From Rhyzopertha dominica (taxonomy: Eukaryota > Arthropoda > Insecta > Coleoptera > Bostrichidae): DNA of 64,000 nucleotides. The stretch is from NCBI GenBank assembly GCA_025024175.1, contig QCXZ01000064.1:43917325-43981324 (forward strand). The letters are read 5' to 3'. Shown piece after piece: positions 21,850 through 34,293 of the stretch (position 1 is its first letter; every line of letters starts with the position of its first letter). A model generated the notes under the pieces. The model searched no databases. It saw only the letters and a list, made by a program, of their open reading frames with translations, and was not told where the DNA came from. The position numbers were made by a program, and so were the translations under genes.

Positions 21850-22047
21850 TATTGGTGCCGATATTTTACTAACACATGATACTGCCTGTAACCCACGTGC
21901 TGCGGAAGTTGCTGGCTATCTAAATGTGGACGAGGTGTCTTCTATAAACGTTAAGCACGGAATCCAGATATTAATCCTATAGAATATGTCTGGGACATGT
22001 TAAAACGCCGCAAGACAAGAGAGCAAGCTCCAGAAAAATTTATTTAG
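21850..22047 (+). pseudogene. Tc1/mariner transposase C-terminal remnant
   Basis: Two frames read through a Tc1-type DDE domain end: one gives THDTACNPRAAEVAGYLN (the second catalytic Asp region, usually QDNARPHxA), and after a frameshift near 21,960 the other gives NPDINPIEYVWDMLKRR, the diagnostic NPIExxWxxLKR motif. A stop follows at 22,047. The upstream two thirds are not recognisable. Confidence 0.75.
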
Positions 22048-22674
22048 ATGAGGGGCATTCCTTAAGAATACATTCTAAACTTAATTACATAAATGTTACA
22101 AAGCTTACAATAGTTTAAAAACTCCTAAAGCATCATGTGTTTGTTTTTAATTTTTTATAGATCGTTCATCTAAGCTAGTTAAGCCTCCTAAAGCCTTAAA
22201 AGAATAATAAAAAGTGGGAACAATAAAATGTTCAAGGGTGCCAATAAATAATGAATTAAATAAAATAATAAAGCATATCGCGAACCCTATTTTCCCCTAA
22301 ATTTATACCAGCATTTATAAAAATGCTTGCAAGGACGTGCAATAGTAAGTAGTGTTGGTCGATTCTAAATTTTCATCGATTGTATGCGAAATGATGTAAA
22401 ATGATATATTTTGAAATAACAGTAAAAAAGATAAGAACATATTGATAAGCGCGATAGTTTGATTTCTCGGTAAATTTGTGTGAACCAAAACTCCCAGGTG
22501 CCTGAGACTTATCTCTGTCTGAGACAACAGCCAAATTAATCACAAGCTCTAACGTCAAAGCCTTCAAAACACGCTTCCTTTTCCATAGCAACTCTTACTT
22601 TCATTTAATAACTTTTTGCCCGTCTGACAATTTCTAATGTCGTAATTTTATGATTTTTATCTTTTACCTCTTAC
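22048..22674 (-). other. Intron E1-E2 of copy 1, distal part
   Basis: No gene seen. The Tc1 remnant, the THAP-element fragment and this stretch fill the 2.1 kb intron between E1 and E2. Confidence 0.4.
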
Positions 22675-23009
22675 CTTGGCGGTATATCCAGGACTCGTAG
22701 AAAATCGACAATGTTTCCATTGTATCGACCCACCACTGCCAACAAGGAGCCGACCGTCAGCATGAGGACTGCATACGGAATTGGCACGTGTAGCCCTCCC
22801 ATAAGGATACGAGCTAGCGTACCAATAGCCAAACCACCAAATACGAAGAGGATGAAGTGCGGATGTAAATCGAACGTGCCTCTTTCGTCGTATTTGCTTG
22901 CTTGGAATTCTGACCTTTCAAGATTGATTCTTCGAAGCCTCTTATCTCGTTCTTGACAGTGGACGAGAACTGCAAGTAGTAATAATGTCATTACAAAGAT
23001 CGCACGCAT
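22675..23009 (-). CDS. SLC9C1: Exchanger copy 1, exon E1 (start, signal peptide, TM1-2)
   Basis: The ATG is at 23,009-23,007, followed by a clear signal peptide (MRAIFVMTLLLLAVLVHC). A polar stretch of about 30 residues follows, then two membrane segments starting HPHFILFVFGGLAIGTLARI and VPIPYAVLMLTVGSLLAVVG, and LDIPPR at the donor (AG|GTAAGAG, phase 2). Copy 2 has the same exon with the same donor position and a similar HPDFILFLFGGLAVGTL segment. Cleavage would leave a short extracellular N-terminus. Confidence 0.8.
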
Positions 23010-23774
23010 ATTGTAATTTTAGAATGTCTTCCTTCTACTCTGTTCGTGTTATTTTAGAGTTTTTAGAAACTTCAAATAGTTTGTTTTAATGAGTGGGAAA
23101 TATATTGTTTACAGTAAAGCTTTTGTTTATTACAGTAACTTTTACCACAACCTACGTTATACCTACGTAATTTGATCTAGCAAATGCATGTTGGTATTGG
23201 CAATTCCTTGGTAAAGTATTTGTAAATTAGTGCAATATTAAAACTTTTAAGCCAATATTGAACCAATAGCGGTTATAGATATGTATGGAATATTGAATTT
23301 TCTATACAATACAATATTGGTCATCAAATTACCTATTATTGTACGAGCATATACCTAAGTTCTATGTTGGAAACTGATCAACATAAAAAAGTCAATGTTG
23401 AACTTATAACTAATAAATATGCGGTCTATATTAAATTTTCTATACTGCTACAATATTAACCATAAATTACTATTGTAAAAAAATAAAAGTGCAATATTGG
23501 AAATACATTATTGATCAATCAATCTGTTAGCTTACATTTAGTTGTCGTTTAACGTATTATAAAGTTCGTTAAAACGGGTGTAGTAGACAAGGGTTGTTTC
23601 TATGGTTTTCTGCTAAGCAAAATAATGTTAGCAGTAAAAAAAAACACTATACATATACTATCGCAATCAGTGAAAATTCTGCATTAATATTCTTCGCGTA
23701 GCACGGCCAACCAAAGGATTCTACCGTTTGAACAAATTATTGCTGTTCGTTTATTCTGAATCATCTGTGTAAGT
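23010..23774. other. Upstream region of exchanger copy 1 with a diverged tandem repeat
   Basis: This is the presumed promoter side of copy 1. At 23,275-23,520 two diverged units of about 130 bp share the pattern ATATT[GA]AATTTTCTATAC, CAATATT and a CATAAATTAC-like end. I see no clear TATA box close to the ATG. Confidence 0.4.
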
Positions 23775-24455
23775 ATGTACATAATTTGTGTTATATACGT
23801 TTACTACTTGGTGCTCAAGAGGTGCAACAGATGCCAGGACCTAGGACACTTTGACAAACACTGCAAGGTGGAAGGGATATGTAGTCACTGTGGCAAAGAA
23901 GAACACAAGAAAATGAAATGTCCTGACAAGTACAAACAAAGGAAATGCATACCATGCACGAACAGAGGCAAGCAGTGTGTTAAGGAACCCAAGGAGTGTC
24001 CCACTCATAAGTTATAAGTCATAAGTTGGAGAGAATGATTGAAAAAACAGACTATGGACTGTAAAAATAAAATAAATAAAATGAACCGAGAGAAAGAAAA
24101 CCAAAATGAGGCAGTAAGAAAAAACACAAACAACCCCCGTAAAATTATGAGAGACTGGTTAAGGGCAAAGATGTATAGGAGCAGGAAGTTAAGGCAGGAA
24201 ATCGCAAAAGAAGAAGATCCAAGAGAACCAACACATATACCAAGTGAAGAGGTAGGCAGAAAAGATGCAAAGAGAAAGGTTTGGAAGAGAATCAGCAAAC
24301 TGACCCAAATAGGACAGAGTAAAAAACAGAAGCAGGCGGCATGTTCGCCGAGGACGAGTACTGACAATCCAACTGAGACTATCACTGGAGAGTTCATGTA
24401 CGTAAATATAGAAAATGGAATGAGACTGAGCAGACTGGAGGAGAAAATTTGCTGA
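23775..24455 (+). pseudogene. LINE ORF1 (gag-like) fragment with zinc knuckles
   Basis: It encodes CNRCQDLGHFDKHC, CSHCGKEEHKKMKC and a third Cys-rich set (CIPCTNRGKQC): CCHC-type knuckles that bind RNA in LINE ORF1 proteins. The frame stops at 24,017; another open frame (24,039-24,455) is Lys/Arg-rich and may be the overlapping start of ORF2 or the end of ORF1. It belongs with the LINE pieces downstream. Confidence 0.65.
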
Positions 24456-25010
24456 CTGAGCTGAGATACCTGGTAAGATGTCTACATGAAAGGAGCAGAA
24501 ACATTGCTTTACCTCTTCCAAAAGTGATAGACAGAATTCAACTGAGATACATCAACCTTCCGACTGAACCACAGGAACTTCAGAGGTTGGTGAAGCTTTT
24601 ATTTCAGAGGAGAGAAGCGGCGTATAGGGACTTTGTGAGGTTTTATGGACGCGTAGTGTTTTATAACACATAAACATGGCCGAAGTGCTATATGGTGGTG
24701 CGGACTCTGTGAGTAAATGACAAGTGAAGGTAACCACGAACTAGCTGCGCTGGCAGTAGAGAAGGGACTCTCGTTATATGTGCGTGCAGGAGCCGTACAT
24801 TCGGGCGGGTAAACTTCCAGCAATGCCAATTGGATCGAGGCAGCTGGTCACGATGACAATCCTATGGCGGCAGTGATATTCAATAAGAACAATAAGACAA
24901 CACACAGACGAACATTGCGTGTGTGTGGAGATTATAGTGGAGAAATACAGGTTTGTGTTAGTGAATCTTATTTACATATCAAAGCCGACAGTGAGCATGT
25001 TTCACACTTG

Positions 25011-27215
25011 AACTAAAGGTAGTGTGATTGCCATTTATAACATCCCCTTTCCATGTCACAGTGGTTGCTCATCAAAAACCTCCCATAAGACTTGCACTTA
25101 AGACACAATAAGCTATTCGACGCAAAAATGTGTTTGTAACAAGAATTTATAAATAAAATAATGAAAAAAAATAAAACAAAGTCAAATCATAATCGTGAAA
25201 CCAAGTGTTCCTACCATCTTTCACAAAACAATTCAAAACGAACTGAAATATTACTGGATTGACCCTGTAATTTGTAATTTACACCTATACACGGTCACAT
25301 ATGACTGAGTAGGCGGAAACTACTTCTAAACCTTACAGAAATTACACCAACTCTAGATAACTCTTTAGCATTTACTTGCTACAAGTGGTCCGAAATTTAT
25401 GTTAACTATATCAAAATTGCTATGCGAATCAACGTCGTCGTCACAATTTGAACTTGGTCAAGCTGTAGTCTTTTTACCTATTTAATTTATATAGGGAAAT
25501 TAGCAAATTGAGTTAACCAACTATAATTAAGTAGTAAGTAATTTTGATATGCTGTAAAGATGCTTTCATCAACATTTTGCAATAATAAGCTCCCTGTCAA
25601 GTGATTGTCCAAGAGAACCTTGACAAAAATTATATAAGTGGGACGAAAATAATTTGGATGTCCTCTGGTTCAGTTCTAGCGAAATGAACACAAATATGTC
25701 ATTTTGCTGCAGATGTTCTCCTTAATAAGATAATTTGGTCTGACTTTTAGTGTAACAGTTTTTTTTAATTTTTAGTACTAAATTGGTACTATACTAATTG
25801 ATACATTTAGAGCCATAAAAACAGTAATCTAGCAGTAAGCAGCACTGGCACTGGTACTAGTACCAGAAACCAACATACATACTTAACATATCATAGCACT
25901 GAGAATGACCGCTTTTTAGTGGTCGGGGGCGTTCTGCTTTTTTGTAATAAACAATGTGGGACTAGACTTTGACTTGCTTTTTTCATTTGCATATAAGGTT
26001 CTGACCACTCAAATTATTTAGGTGAGTACTACGCAATGCTGTTGATTCCAACTTTTTTCAGGAAACATTTGTTATTGATACGCAGGTGTAACAGATTTTG
26101 ATTTCAGATATGATTAGGTGAAAATAAATTCAAATAAACCAAAATCTTTTCTCATAAAGATATTTACCATCAATTGCAAAACTACAAATGCGCCAAATGG
26201 CGCGCTAATAGGCTCACTATTAATTCAGATTTTTTGAAATACACGCTTTGGCCGATTGTCACTTATGTCTTGGTGGTGTAATGGTATGCACGTTGAGGCG
26301 TCCTTCCAGAGGCCCGAGTTCGATTCTCGGCCAAAGAATCTGTTTGAATTTTGCCTGCTTCACCAATAAAACACAATTACTTTATATCGGGTGATAAATT
26401 ATATTATACTTATTTATTTTATATTATGTAGAAAATTCAAAAATTCAAATTCAAAAAAAAATTTAATTTACCACGTTTTTAAATGGGACTATAAAATTAT
26501 TTCTCCTAACCCTATACAGATTTATAATCCCATGCGAGTTCCTGATCCTATACAGATTGCCAAGAAAATGAATGTCACCGCGGTTCCATCTTAAAAACTA
26601 TGCAAATGAATGGACGCAAACTTAACATTTTCTGTCGTACAAAAGCGGTTTAAATTTGATTAAATTTCAACTCAAAGAGTAGGTTAGCAACTGAATCTGC
26701 TGCTTTGATTGGTATTGCAATGACCTGAAGTTGAACTTACAGTCGGGCCTAATTTTATTTTAGAATTTGTTTTATTTTTATGGTATTAAATATTTTCACT
26801 TTTTGTTTTAACTTTTCAGAATGTGGTTTTTGCTTGTTATTTGTGTGATACGTTAAAAAAAATTATTGAGAATGTTTCTGTTCCTTGAGTTGTTTACATT
26901 ATCTACATTAATTACATCCTTCAAATACTCTACGTCTGCATCATTGTCTACTTGTCAACAATGCAATTGTCTACACCGCGAATCCCTGTGCTTCAGTTAT
27001 CAATTGCGTGTGCACCACGTCTTTTGTTTTAAATCTTGCAAGTATATATTCATAGCTATTAAAAATTAACAATCACAAATTAAACATTAAACATTAAGTT
27101 GGTATATTGCACAAAACGAAAAAGAGCCTCACTTGCCACTTTAAATAACCTTGATGGATCCCGAATTAATAATAGTAAAAGTGTCTTTCAGTAATGTATT
27201 ATCTATATTTTCAAT
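25011..27215. other. Insertion 1 in the LINE; origin unknown
   Basis: About 2.2 kb of AT-rich sequence that interrupts the LINE endonuclease. It contains the tRNA-like block at 26.27 kb and short frames only. I could not define its ends or a target-site duplication. Confidence 0.4.
26268..26338 (+). tRNA. tRNA-Gly(TCC)-like sequence, probably pseudogene or SINE head
   Basis: A good T arm (CCGAG-TTCGATT-CTCGG), a D-arm-like TGGTGTAATGGT and a CTTCCAG anticodon loop (TCC) are present. The acceptor 3' strand CCAAAGA pairs with TCTTGG, which lacks one base, and the anticodon stem pairs poorly. These defects suggest a decayed tRNA or a tRNA-derived SINE. Boxes A and B look usable for Pol III. Confidence 0.45.
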
Positions 27216-27730
27216 TTAGGGACACAGTACAAGAACATTCGAACAGGACTAGGGCGATACTGAGAAAGTATAGAGGAAGTGACTTGGTGTTGACGATAGA
27301 TGCAAACGCGAAGTTGGGCATGTGGAGTTGTGAAAGAACTGATGAGCGAGGAAAAGACATGCTAGTTGCTGAAGGGGATCTACAGATAATCAACCGGCTT
27401 GGGATCCCCGCCACATACCGAGGCAAAACGGGTGTGCACAGCAATATAAATGACTCTGGCAAGCGCAAATATAGGGCAGCGCATCAGCGGATGGAAGGTA
27501 GAAGATATGATAACAAGCAGTGGTCACAATAACCTCATATATATGACGCTGGAGGATGGGAACTGCGATGGTGATGGAAATATTATGTACACACCAAAGT
27601 ACAACCTAAGGAGGGCCGACTGGAAGATGCAGAAAGTATAATATGCGCATCAGGAACAAATAGCAATCGGGCATTCAGACGGCATGGCCAGGGCACTGAC
27701 GAATAAAATCAGGACAGTTATAGAGGGAAC

Positions 27731-28810
27731 AATTGGGTGTTTTCACATTTTTTAGAAATCATGCCATGTGTATATTTGGAGCACCCTTGTTACGTCCTAA
27801 AAATTTCAAAATTTTTCTAGCACCTGTTTTCGAAAAAAAAACCATTCTAATATAAAAATTGACCACACAAACGCAGTGTCCCGGGATGGAGACGGTGTGA
27901 CGTAGCACCCCATGTAAACAAAGAATATAGGTTACGTTACCTGCGTGCCTTTGATTGTGCCGAGTGAAACGAGCTCCTAACAACAAACCAGAAGCTAACA
28001 GCAGATGGTGCTTTGAGCCAGTGTTCAAATTTCAAATGCATCCGTCAATAGTCTCAACAAAATATTCGTAAGTGCACCCGGAGACTACGAACGCAAACGG
28101 AGATGGTTTAAAGCAGCCAGAAGAGGTATGACCAAGACAAAATCTACATTTTACTGTTGTGAGACTTAGAGTAACTGCATAATTTTTTGCACGAACTTTG
28201 TGTTCCGGGCATATCTTGGACTGCAGTATACATATAGGCCCCTCTCGCTTCACCTGAAAATAACCTATAGCTGCATCTCCGTGTTGCTCACGACTTGCAC
28301 TAGACAAAAGATGCATTTCGTTCAAAATATCAATGATCCATAATGTATTAAATTGCAGATTAAGCTGCTTTATTAATTACTTATACTGCTGCTTTAGCGC
28401 CTTTGATTTCGGCAGCATTAAAACGTGGGTCGCTCTTGATAAATTCGGTGACTATAAACGTATCTACAGCCGGCAAATTGTTCGAAACCGCTTTAACAAA
28501 GCATTCCGACGACATATTGTTGATTTCATAAAAAAAACAAACGAGAACACTCTCAAACATAACCAATAACGCAAACGAAATACGGAAAGTAGCGGACGCT
28601 ATTTTGTTTATATGGTATGATACGTCACAGCCAGTCCTAGTCAATCTAAGCGTGTCTTAAAACTGCGTTGTTGCGCACTGAGAAGTTGTAACCAATTTAT
28701 CTTGGTTAAAAATTTTTTTGCAGCGTTATGGATACAGATACACACTTAATTAAGTACTTTTTTTTAATGTATAAAAGTTTATATTTTATAACTAGTGAAC
28801 ACACCCAATT
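27731..28810 (+). mobile_element. 1.08 kb DNA element with THAP-domain remnant
   Basis: The ends are inverted copies of 16 bp with one mismatch: AATTGGGTGTTTTCAC at 27,731 and GTGAACACACCCAATT ending at 28,810. On the plus strand, 28,000-28,170 encodes a decayed THAP zinc-finger: a WCFEP start, then in another frame KIFVSAPGDYERKRRWFKAA and a final CCET before a stop. THAP domains are the DNA-binding part of P-superfamily transposases. No catalytic region is left. It interrupts the LINE, whose reading continues on both sides. AATT flanks both ends, so a 4-bp duplication cannot be told from TIR sequence. Confidence 0.65.
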
Positions 28811-29600
28811 TCCAAAGATAAGCAATAAACCAAAGATACGAGTCAAGAACGGCTAGGCAGAGAAGAAAAATTATCAAAGGGCGGTGGGGGATGAGGAATG
28901 AGAGGAGGCTTCATACCTACAGAGAAGCAAAACGAAGGTATCAGGAATAACTATGGAAAAAAAAATCAAGCTCCTGGGAGGCTTTATGGACGAATGCCTC
29001 CGATTGAACGTGTGGGGAACACTACTAAATAGTAGCACAGAAAATACGATCACCAGCAGTGCTGTGCTGTGAAAGAAATATGACAAGACAAGCGATAAGA
29101 TCACCCGCAGTGCTGTGCTGCGAAGGGAATATGACAAGAAACTGGATGGAATCAGTGGAAGTACTGATAGATTTCTACTAAACAGACATCCAGGTGCAAA
29201 TGAGAGTGAGAATGATTGAGCCTCATGGTGAGAACCGCACATGATTACATTAGACATTAGAGGACATAAGGAATGCCATAGAAAAACTGAAAAAAAGAAG
29301 GCCCCAGGGCTGGACGGACTGCAGTCTGAGATACTCCAGGGTCTGGGAGATCACCTTTCAGAGGATAGGCTAAGAATGAGCAAACAGTGCCTCTTGACGA
29401 GAAGGTTTCCGACAGTGTGGAAGAGAACGGACTTTGTCATACTCCGAAGGGGGGAGGACAGGGATCCAGAACAGCCCTAATCCTGCAGGCCGNTGTGCGT
29501 CTTGAATAACATGGGAAATGTCTTGGAGAGGCTCGTATGCAATAAGATACAGGAGCTGAGGGAGTTAAAGGGACTGCATACTGACCAGTATGGTTTTATG

Positions 29601-32600
29601 TACGAAGGTTTCGGCGTCATAGATTTTCAGTTTGATGTCAATCGTATTATAAAAGTTTCTTTTTTCTATGTTTTGACCTAAAATGTACTGACGATGACTA
29701 CCTGTTAGTCGAAAGTGCTTTACAATTAAAGAATTAAGTGGATTACACTTCAAGAATTATTATATTAAAGAAGAATTCATTAAATACTATTCCACTTTGA
29801 GAGTATGGATCACTTTCAATTTTTCAGTTTGTATTAATTAACATTTCAAAATTGGCGCCTTGGTTGGAATTAGAGATGGGCGTTCTAATTCACTAGTTCA
29901 CTAGATACGGTGTAATAGGACACTGCAAGTAGTGATCCTAGCTTATACAGATTGCAGGGAATATCTATACCGAGGTCGATACTCTCCAGGGGATTCTACT
30001 TCGGGAAGTTTCGAGAGCGTCTAGAAGGTGTCGCTTCTGGAATTTCTGACGGAGTGAGCGCGGGAAGTTCTGAATTCGAATGGCGGTTATAGAAGCGACC
30101 AAAAGGCCTAAAGAAGTAGGTGTTTTAGTTCACTGAATTAGTGGTGTAAAACAGTAGTGTTTTAAACTAGTTGTGTTTAGACTTAGTGCATTTGATACTA
30201 GTGTTTTAAATAAAAGTGATTAAGTCAGAAATCCGCAGTTTTCGCGCCCGGAAGGTCGCAACAATACTCACATTATCTTAGTTTTAAGAAATTACTCAAT
30301 AGGTATAGATATTGCAGTTTATTTCCACATAAGTTTACTACAATATACTTTATAGTAACCAAGTAAAAAACAAAAACTAATACAACTTAAAAAAAATAAC
30401 TTTTGCAATTTTTACAATAAAAGTACCTATCTTCCGTATACAGCTTTCTAAATTAACTGAGTACCCGCTATATTCTCCTTATTTTATCCTTTTTGCTTGA
30501 AACCTAATAGTCGATCTTTTGTTGGATTTCAAGCTACATGCTGTTATTTCTGTCTCTCGCTTCTAAATTTCTTTACTGATGATGCTCGTTTTGATGAAGG
30601 TGTAAATTCGTTAGTCATTGAGACGTTACGTATTTCTTTTTCATCCATATTTGCCCAACTTGTCTACAAAAAAGTGGGTAAGTGCATGAAAACCACGCTA
30701 TTATCGGCAACATTAACAGGTACAAATGCAATGGGGCCCTTATTTATTACTTTCAATGAAAATAGCACCAACTTTCAATGCAATTCAAACATCACCTAAT
30801 TCAAAGTGAAATGGAAATTATTAACCCGCAAGTGATGGACTTTAAGCTATGTTCTTTTTAACAAGAATGGGGTAGTATGTTCTCTTTCGGTTCAGCATAA
30901 AGAGAATCCGACAAATACACTGGCAAGTTCTCAAAACACAAAAGGCCGGTTTTTCTTCTGCATTTTAAGATAAAGTTAAGTATAATTAAAATCTAAACTA
31001 CATACCTTACTTTAGGGTGTTGTGTTTACCGGGATGGTTTTAGCTACTGATAACTCCACTAAGGGTACGATTTTTCATACTACAAAATGGTTCTGCTTAT
31101 AGAGATAACAAGAGCTGACCGCTAGGTAGCGGCAGCGTACAGGTGTATGATTTACACTTCATCGTAATGGGAAAGTTGCCTTAATAATTCCTTATTTTCG
31201 AAATTCAGACGGTTTAGATGCTATTGAGTATTGATGAATTGAATGTTGTTTTTTTTTTGTTATTTATGTGATATGCATATAAAGGAAAGACGGCATTACT
31301 GTCTACAAGTAAGAGCAAATATTATTTCATAGGAGTATTTAATATAAACTTTTAATATAATCTGAGCAAATACCAAACGAAATAGGATAGCTACCGCTTT
31401 TTTGAAGGTTCGTTTATCTTTTAAATGCTTTTAAACTTATTTTAGTTTGTATTGATAAATTATTTAACATTAAATATGATAACAATTACGGTCGCTTAGA
31501 GTAGTCAAACAAATTAATCTGTGGTAGTACATGAGTTTCTTAATTATTATATTACAATCATTATTGTTATTATACAGTAATTTTATACTCACAACATTAA
31601 ATTGAATGGTTAGTATATGCAGTTGTATTATTTGAAATGAAGATAAAAAGTAACATTTATCCAGTAAACAAGAAAATGTGTTATATTGTGGTTTAGCTTG
31701 TTCAAATCTTATCCACCTACAGTGGTTTATAAGGACAGTCTGGCCTATATTCTTTGGTCTGGCCATACAGTACATGGATGCCATGTTTTAACTAAATTAC
31801 TAAATGGTATTGTGAAACATTAGATAACATTGGGCATTTACTGTTGTACTAGGTATTTATATGTTGTAGATTGTAAGCTGACTGTAAGTTTTTGAACCAA
31901 TAACCCAATATATTTATTTCTTATTGAAATATGCAAAATTTCAATTCGATACTACATTGAATAATTACTATATCTTCTTATCTATCTAATAATTGCCCAT
32001 TGAATTTGGTGAAACCTATGAAAGCGGACTTCAGAGCGTAAAAGAGTTAAATTGGATACGAACAGTATAATCGCCTAGAAGGTAATGATAAAATGATAAC
32101 CACCAAGATGTGTACTTCAAATTGACGCAAACGACTGTTTTGTAGGGTTGGGTTGATCGCGAACGAACTCTTAAGAGGAACTGACTCTCGGGTGCGAACT
32201 AGTTCGTGATATTAAGTTGGTCTTATAGAAGTTGATCGTTCGCGAACGAATTGTTGTTCCAGCTCTTCCCGCAGACAGAGGAGTCATAGTAGAGCAATAA
32301 CGGAGGAAGTTACAATGCAAGCAGTTATAATGAACAAGTGAACGCTGATCAGAAGTGCCAAAATTAGGACGAGCAGCGAAGAGTGATACTGATGGAAATG
32401 GATTGATGAATCCGAATGATTCCAATTAGTAGTTATGATATGCTCTCAGCGTGNCTAATTATTCGNAAACTGATAGCTTTGTTCAGAATACACATATTTA
32501 GATACTTATATAAGATAGAAACAAACATGTATTGTCTCAAAAGCAACATGTAGATAACAAGTCAATCAGAGAACTGAAACAAAATTGTAACTGACAGAAA

Positions 32601-33942
32601 TAAAAAAAAAGTTATGTTTGTGCATATTTCCATAAACGATCAACCTAAACTTCTATATATGATTATAATAACAATTACAGGAAATAATGCACACATTAAG
32701 ACTATCATTTTTCAAAAACATGATTTTGTCAATTTTTAAGGTACTTAAACTAATTGAATGAAGTTAGTAAATTTAAATTGAAATGAGTAAATGTTATCAA
32801 CGTAGGCATCTGCACTGCATCACCACTATACGGGAAATGGGAATCGCCACGAGTTACTCGAACTTACGGGTATAGTCGATTCCATTTCTATAAAACCACT
32901 CCCTAGTGTAAGTTTTTTAAAAAAAATTGGGTATGAATCAGGATCTTATGAATCTAGTTACTTTGGCTACTTTGAGGATACGTGCGGTCAGTCAAATATT
33001 CGATAATCGGTTGTACCGTATCCGTATTGGAGTAATCAGTAGTTTTAGTTAATAGCAACTTTAAAGAAGAGAAGAAAACTGACCCACTGACTATGAAATC
33101 ACTGTAGTGCAAGGTAAATCCCTACGAACCTTCTGTCAGCCAAGATCACGAACTAATATATGGGACAATATTAGGTACCTGCATTATGCAACTTTCAAGT
33201 TTGTTCGTAATTTCAAGTGATAGCGCTGAAACAAAGCTAATTTAAGCTAAAATGAGTTAAATACTGCAAATTCCTTGAAATTTTAACAGAGTTTAACGAG
33301 ACCGACACATTTGCTCGACGAATTTGATGATCCTAACTGAACAAGAAAGCTAAAACTAAAATTTATGAACAGAAAGTTTTATTTGGATAAACGTAGTATA
33401 ATTTAACACATTTAAAAGCTGCAGATAGCAGTTTCCTCCAATTTTTCAAATTCGGAATATCGATTAATATGAGGTATCGTCCTGCTTGCAACAGAGTGCG
33501 GCATAAGTTTGTAAGCCAGAGTTGTGAAGGGTGACCCTCAGAAAGTGCTAATTTGGACTAGATATAATACACGGCTTCTATAAATGATTCATGCAACTCG
33601 GACGGCGTTGATTTCTGAATTCTTTGTGCCGCTTTTTTGTAACTGCTACCAAACTACAATATGCACGGCGGCGATAGTACTGAAAGTTGCAGATCAATGT
33701 CACCCCACAGCGCCGAAATGTGAGCTTTCTGCAACCTTAAAGTTAATTGTCCCACAAAACACTACAGAATATGCTGAAAATATTCACTCCCAAGCGTTTT
33801 CTCTTATTAAAATATATCAAATACGTCACTTTCCTGAAAAGCGGCAAATTGATTTAATCGATAATTTCCATAAGCGCCCTGGGCGCATGGATAATTTGTA
33901 GAAACCCTGTATTTACATTAATATAACCTTCAAATTATGTAC
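29601..33942. other. Intergenic region or 3' part of exchanger copy 2; no gene recognised
   Basis: The last exon or exons of copy 2 should lie here but I could not identify them. At 29,913-30,266 a block starts TGTAATAGGACAC and ends GGTCGCAACA, with AATAAA at 30,208, and may be a solo LTR (low confidence). At 32,200-32,260 a GTTCGCGAACGAA palindrome may be a MITE end. A plus-strand frame at 33,584-33,901 has no recognised domain. Confidence 0.35.
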
Positions 33943-34101
33943 CTCGTTGTTCACGGGNGTTTTAGTGCAGGACAAGTGTGAAGACACGTGCGACTGCTTA
34001 GCATGAAGGTCTACATTAAAGGTTGTTCTCTTTCTTCTTCTAGCTTTAATAGCTTTATTTTGTATTGTATGTCGTAAACAACGAAACGATGATGTAGATA
34101 T
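33943..34101 (-). CDS. SLC9C1: Exchanger copy 2, exon E14 (basic tail)
   Basis: 159 bp after a 53-bp intron, acceptor ATTGCAG and donor GAG|GTACAT. It encodes a Lys/Arg-rich tail (KAIKARRRKRTTF) and then a His/Ser-rich stretch, with one N. The open donor implies at least one more exon at lower coordinates. Confidence 0.65.
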
Positions 34102-34154
34102 CTGCAATTATACGAGAAGTTCTTAACCGTGACTACCATTACATAAAATATTAC

Positions 34155-34293
34155 CATTTCCGACATTTCTTCTCCAGTTTCCATAACTTCATACGCCTCG
34201 GCATCCTTTATAGGTATAACAAGGATTCTAGTCTCTACATCTGTGTGCAAATTCATGTAGCTACTTTTAGGTAGTATAAGCCTTTGCACAGCC
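34155..34293 (-). CDS. SLC9C1: Exchanger copy 2, exon E13 (C-terminal region)
   Basis: 139 bp, acceptor TTTGCAG and donor ATG|GTAATA. It reads AVQRLILPKSSYMNLHTDVE, TRILVIPIKDAEAYEVME and GEEMSEM. Phase joins E12 and E14 exactly. Confidence 0.75.

Larger units (their letters stand above)
11320..23009 (-). other. SLC9C1: Sperm-type Na+/H+ exchanger gene, copy 1 (exons E1-E6 only)
   Basis: This gene belongs to the SLC9C (sNHE) family, in which an NHE-like transporter domain is joined to a voltage sensor and a cyclic-nucleotide-binding domain and controls sperm flagellar pH. The six exons I can place are 335, 410, 413, 311, 189 and 175 bp; splice phases agree at each junction and give 611 codons without a stop. 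They cover a signal peptide, the exchanger membrane core and the start of the cytoplasmic linker. The downstream half was searched for to position 1 and not found. It lies beyond the window, or the gene is truncated. Transport-core residues are non-canonical (see exons). Introns are full of repeats. Confidence 0.8.
23775..29600 (+). mobile_element. R1-like LINE split by two insertions
   Basis: The pieces follow the order of one LINE. ORF1 tail with three CCHC knuckles lies at 23,775-24,670. The endonuclease start is at about 24,710-25,010, with fragments such as NWIEAAGHDDNPMAAVIFNK. Insertion 1 occupies about 25,011-27,215. The rest of the endonuclease is at 27,216-27,730 (DLVLTIDANAKLGMW, RTDERGKDMLVAE). 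Insertion 2 occupies 27,731-28,810. The RT start is at 28,811-29,600 (KAPGLDGLQSEILQGL, FPTVWKRTDFVILRRGE, VLERLVCNKIQELRE). Stops occur in all parts. The rest of the RT is missing. Confidence 0.7.

Noticed and set aside
27339..27360. CTGATGAGCGAGGAAAAG as a fourth hammerhead core
   Set aside because: It has CTGATGA and GAAA by chance, but no stem II or stem I pairing, and lies inside the LINE endonuclease coding frame.
29913..30266. Solo LTR (TG...CA with AATAAA)
   Set aside because: Plausible, but no target-site duplication, primer site or second copy was found, so it is only mentioned in the region note.
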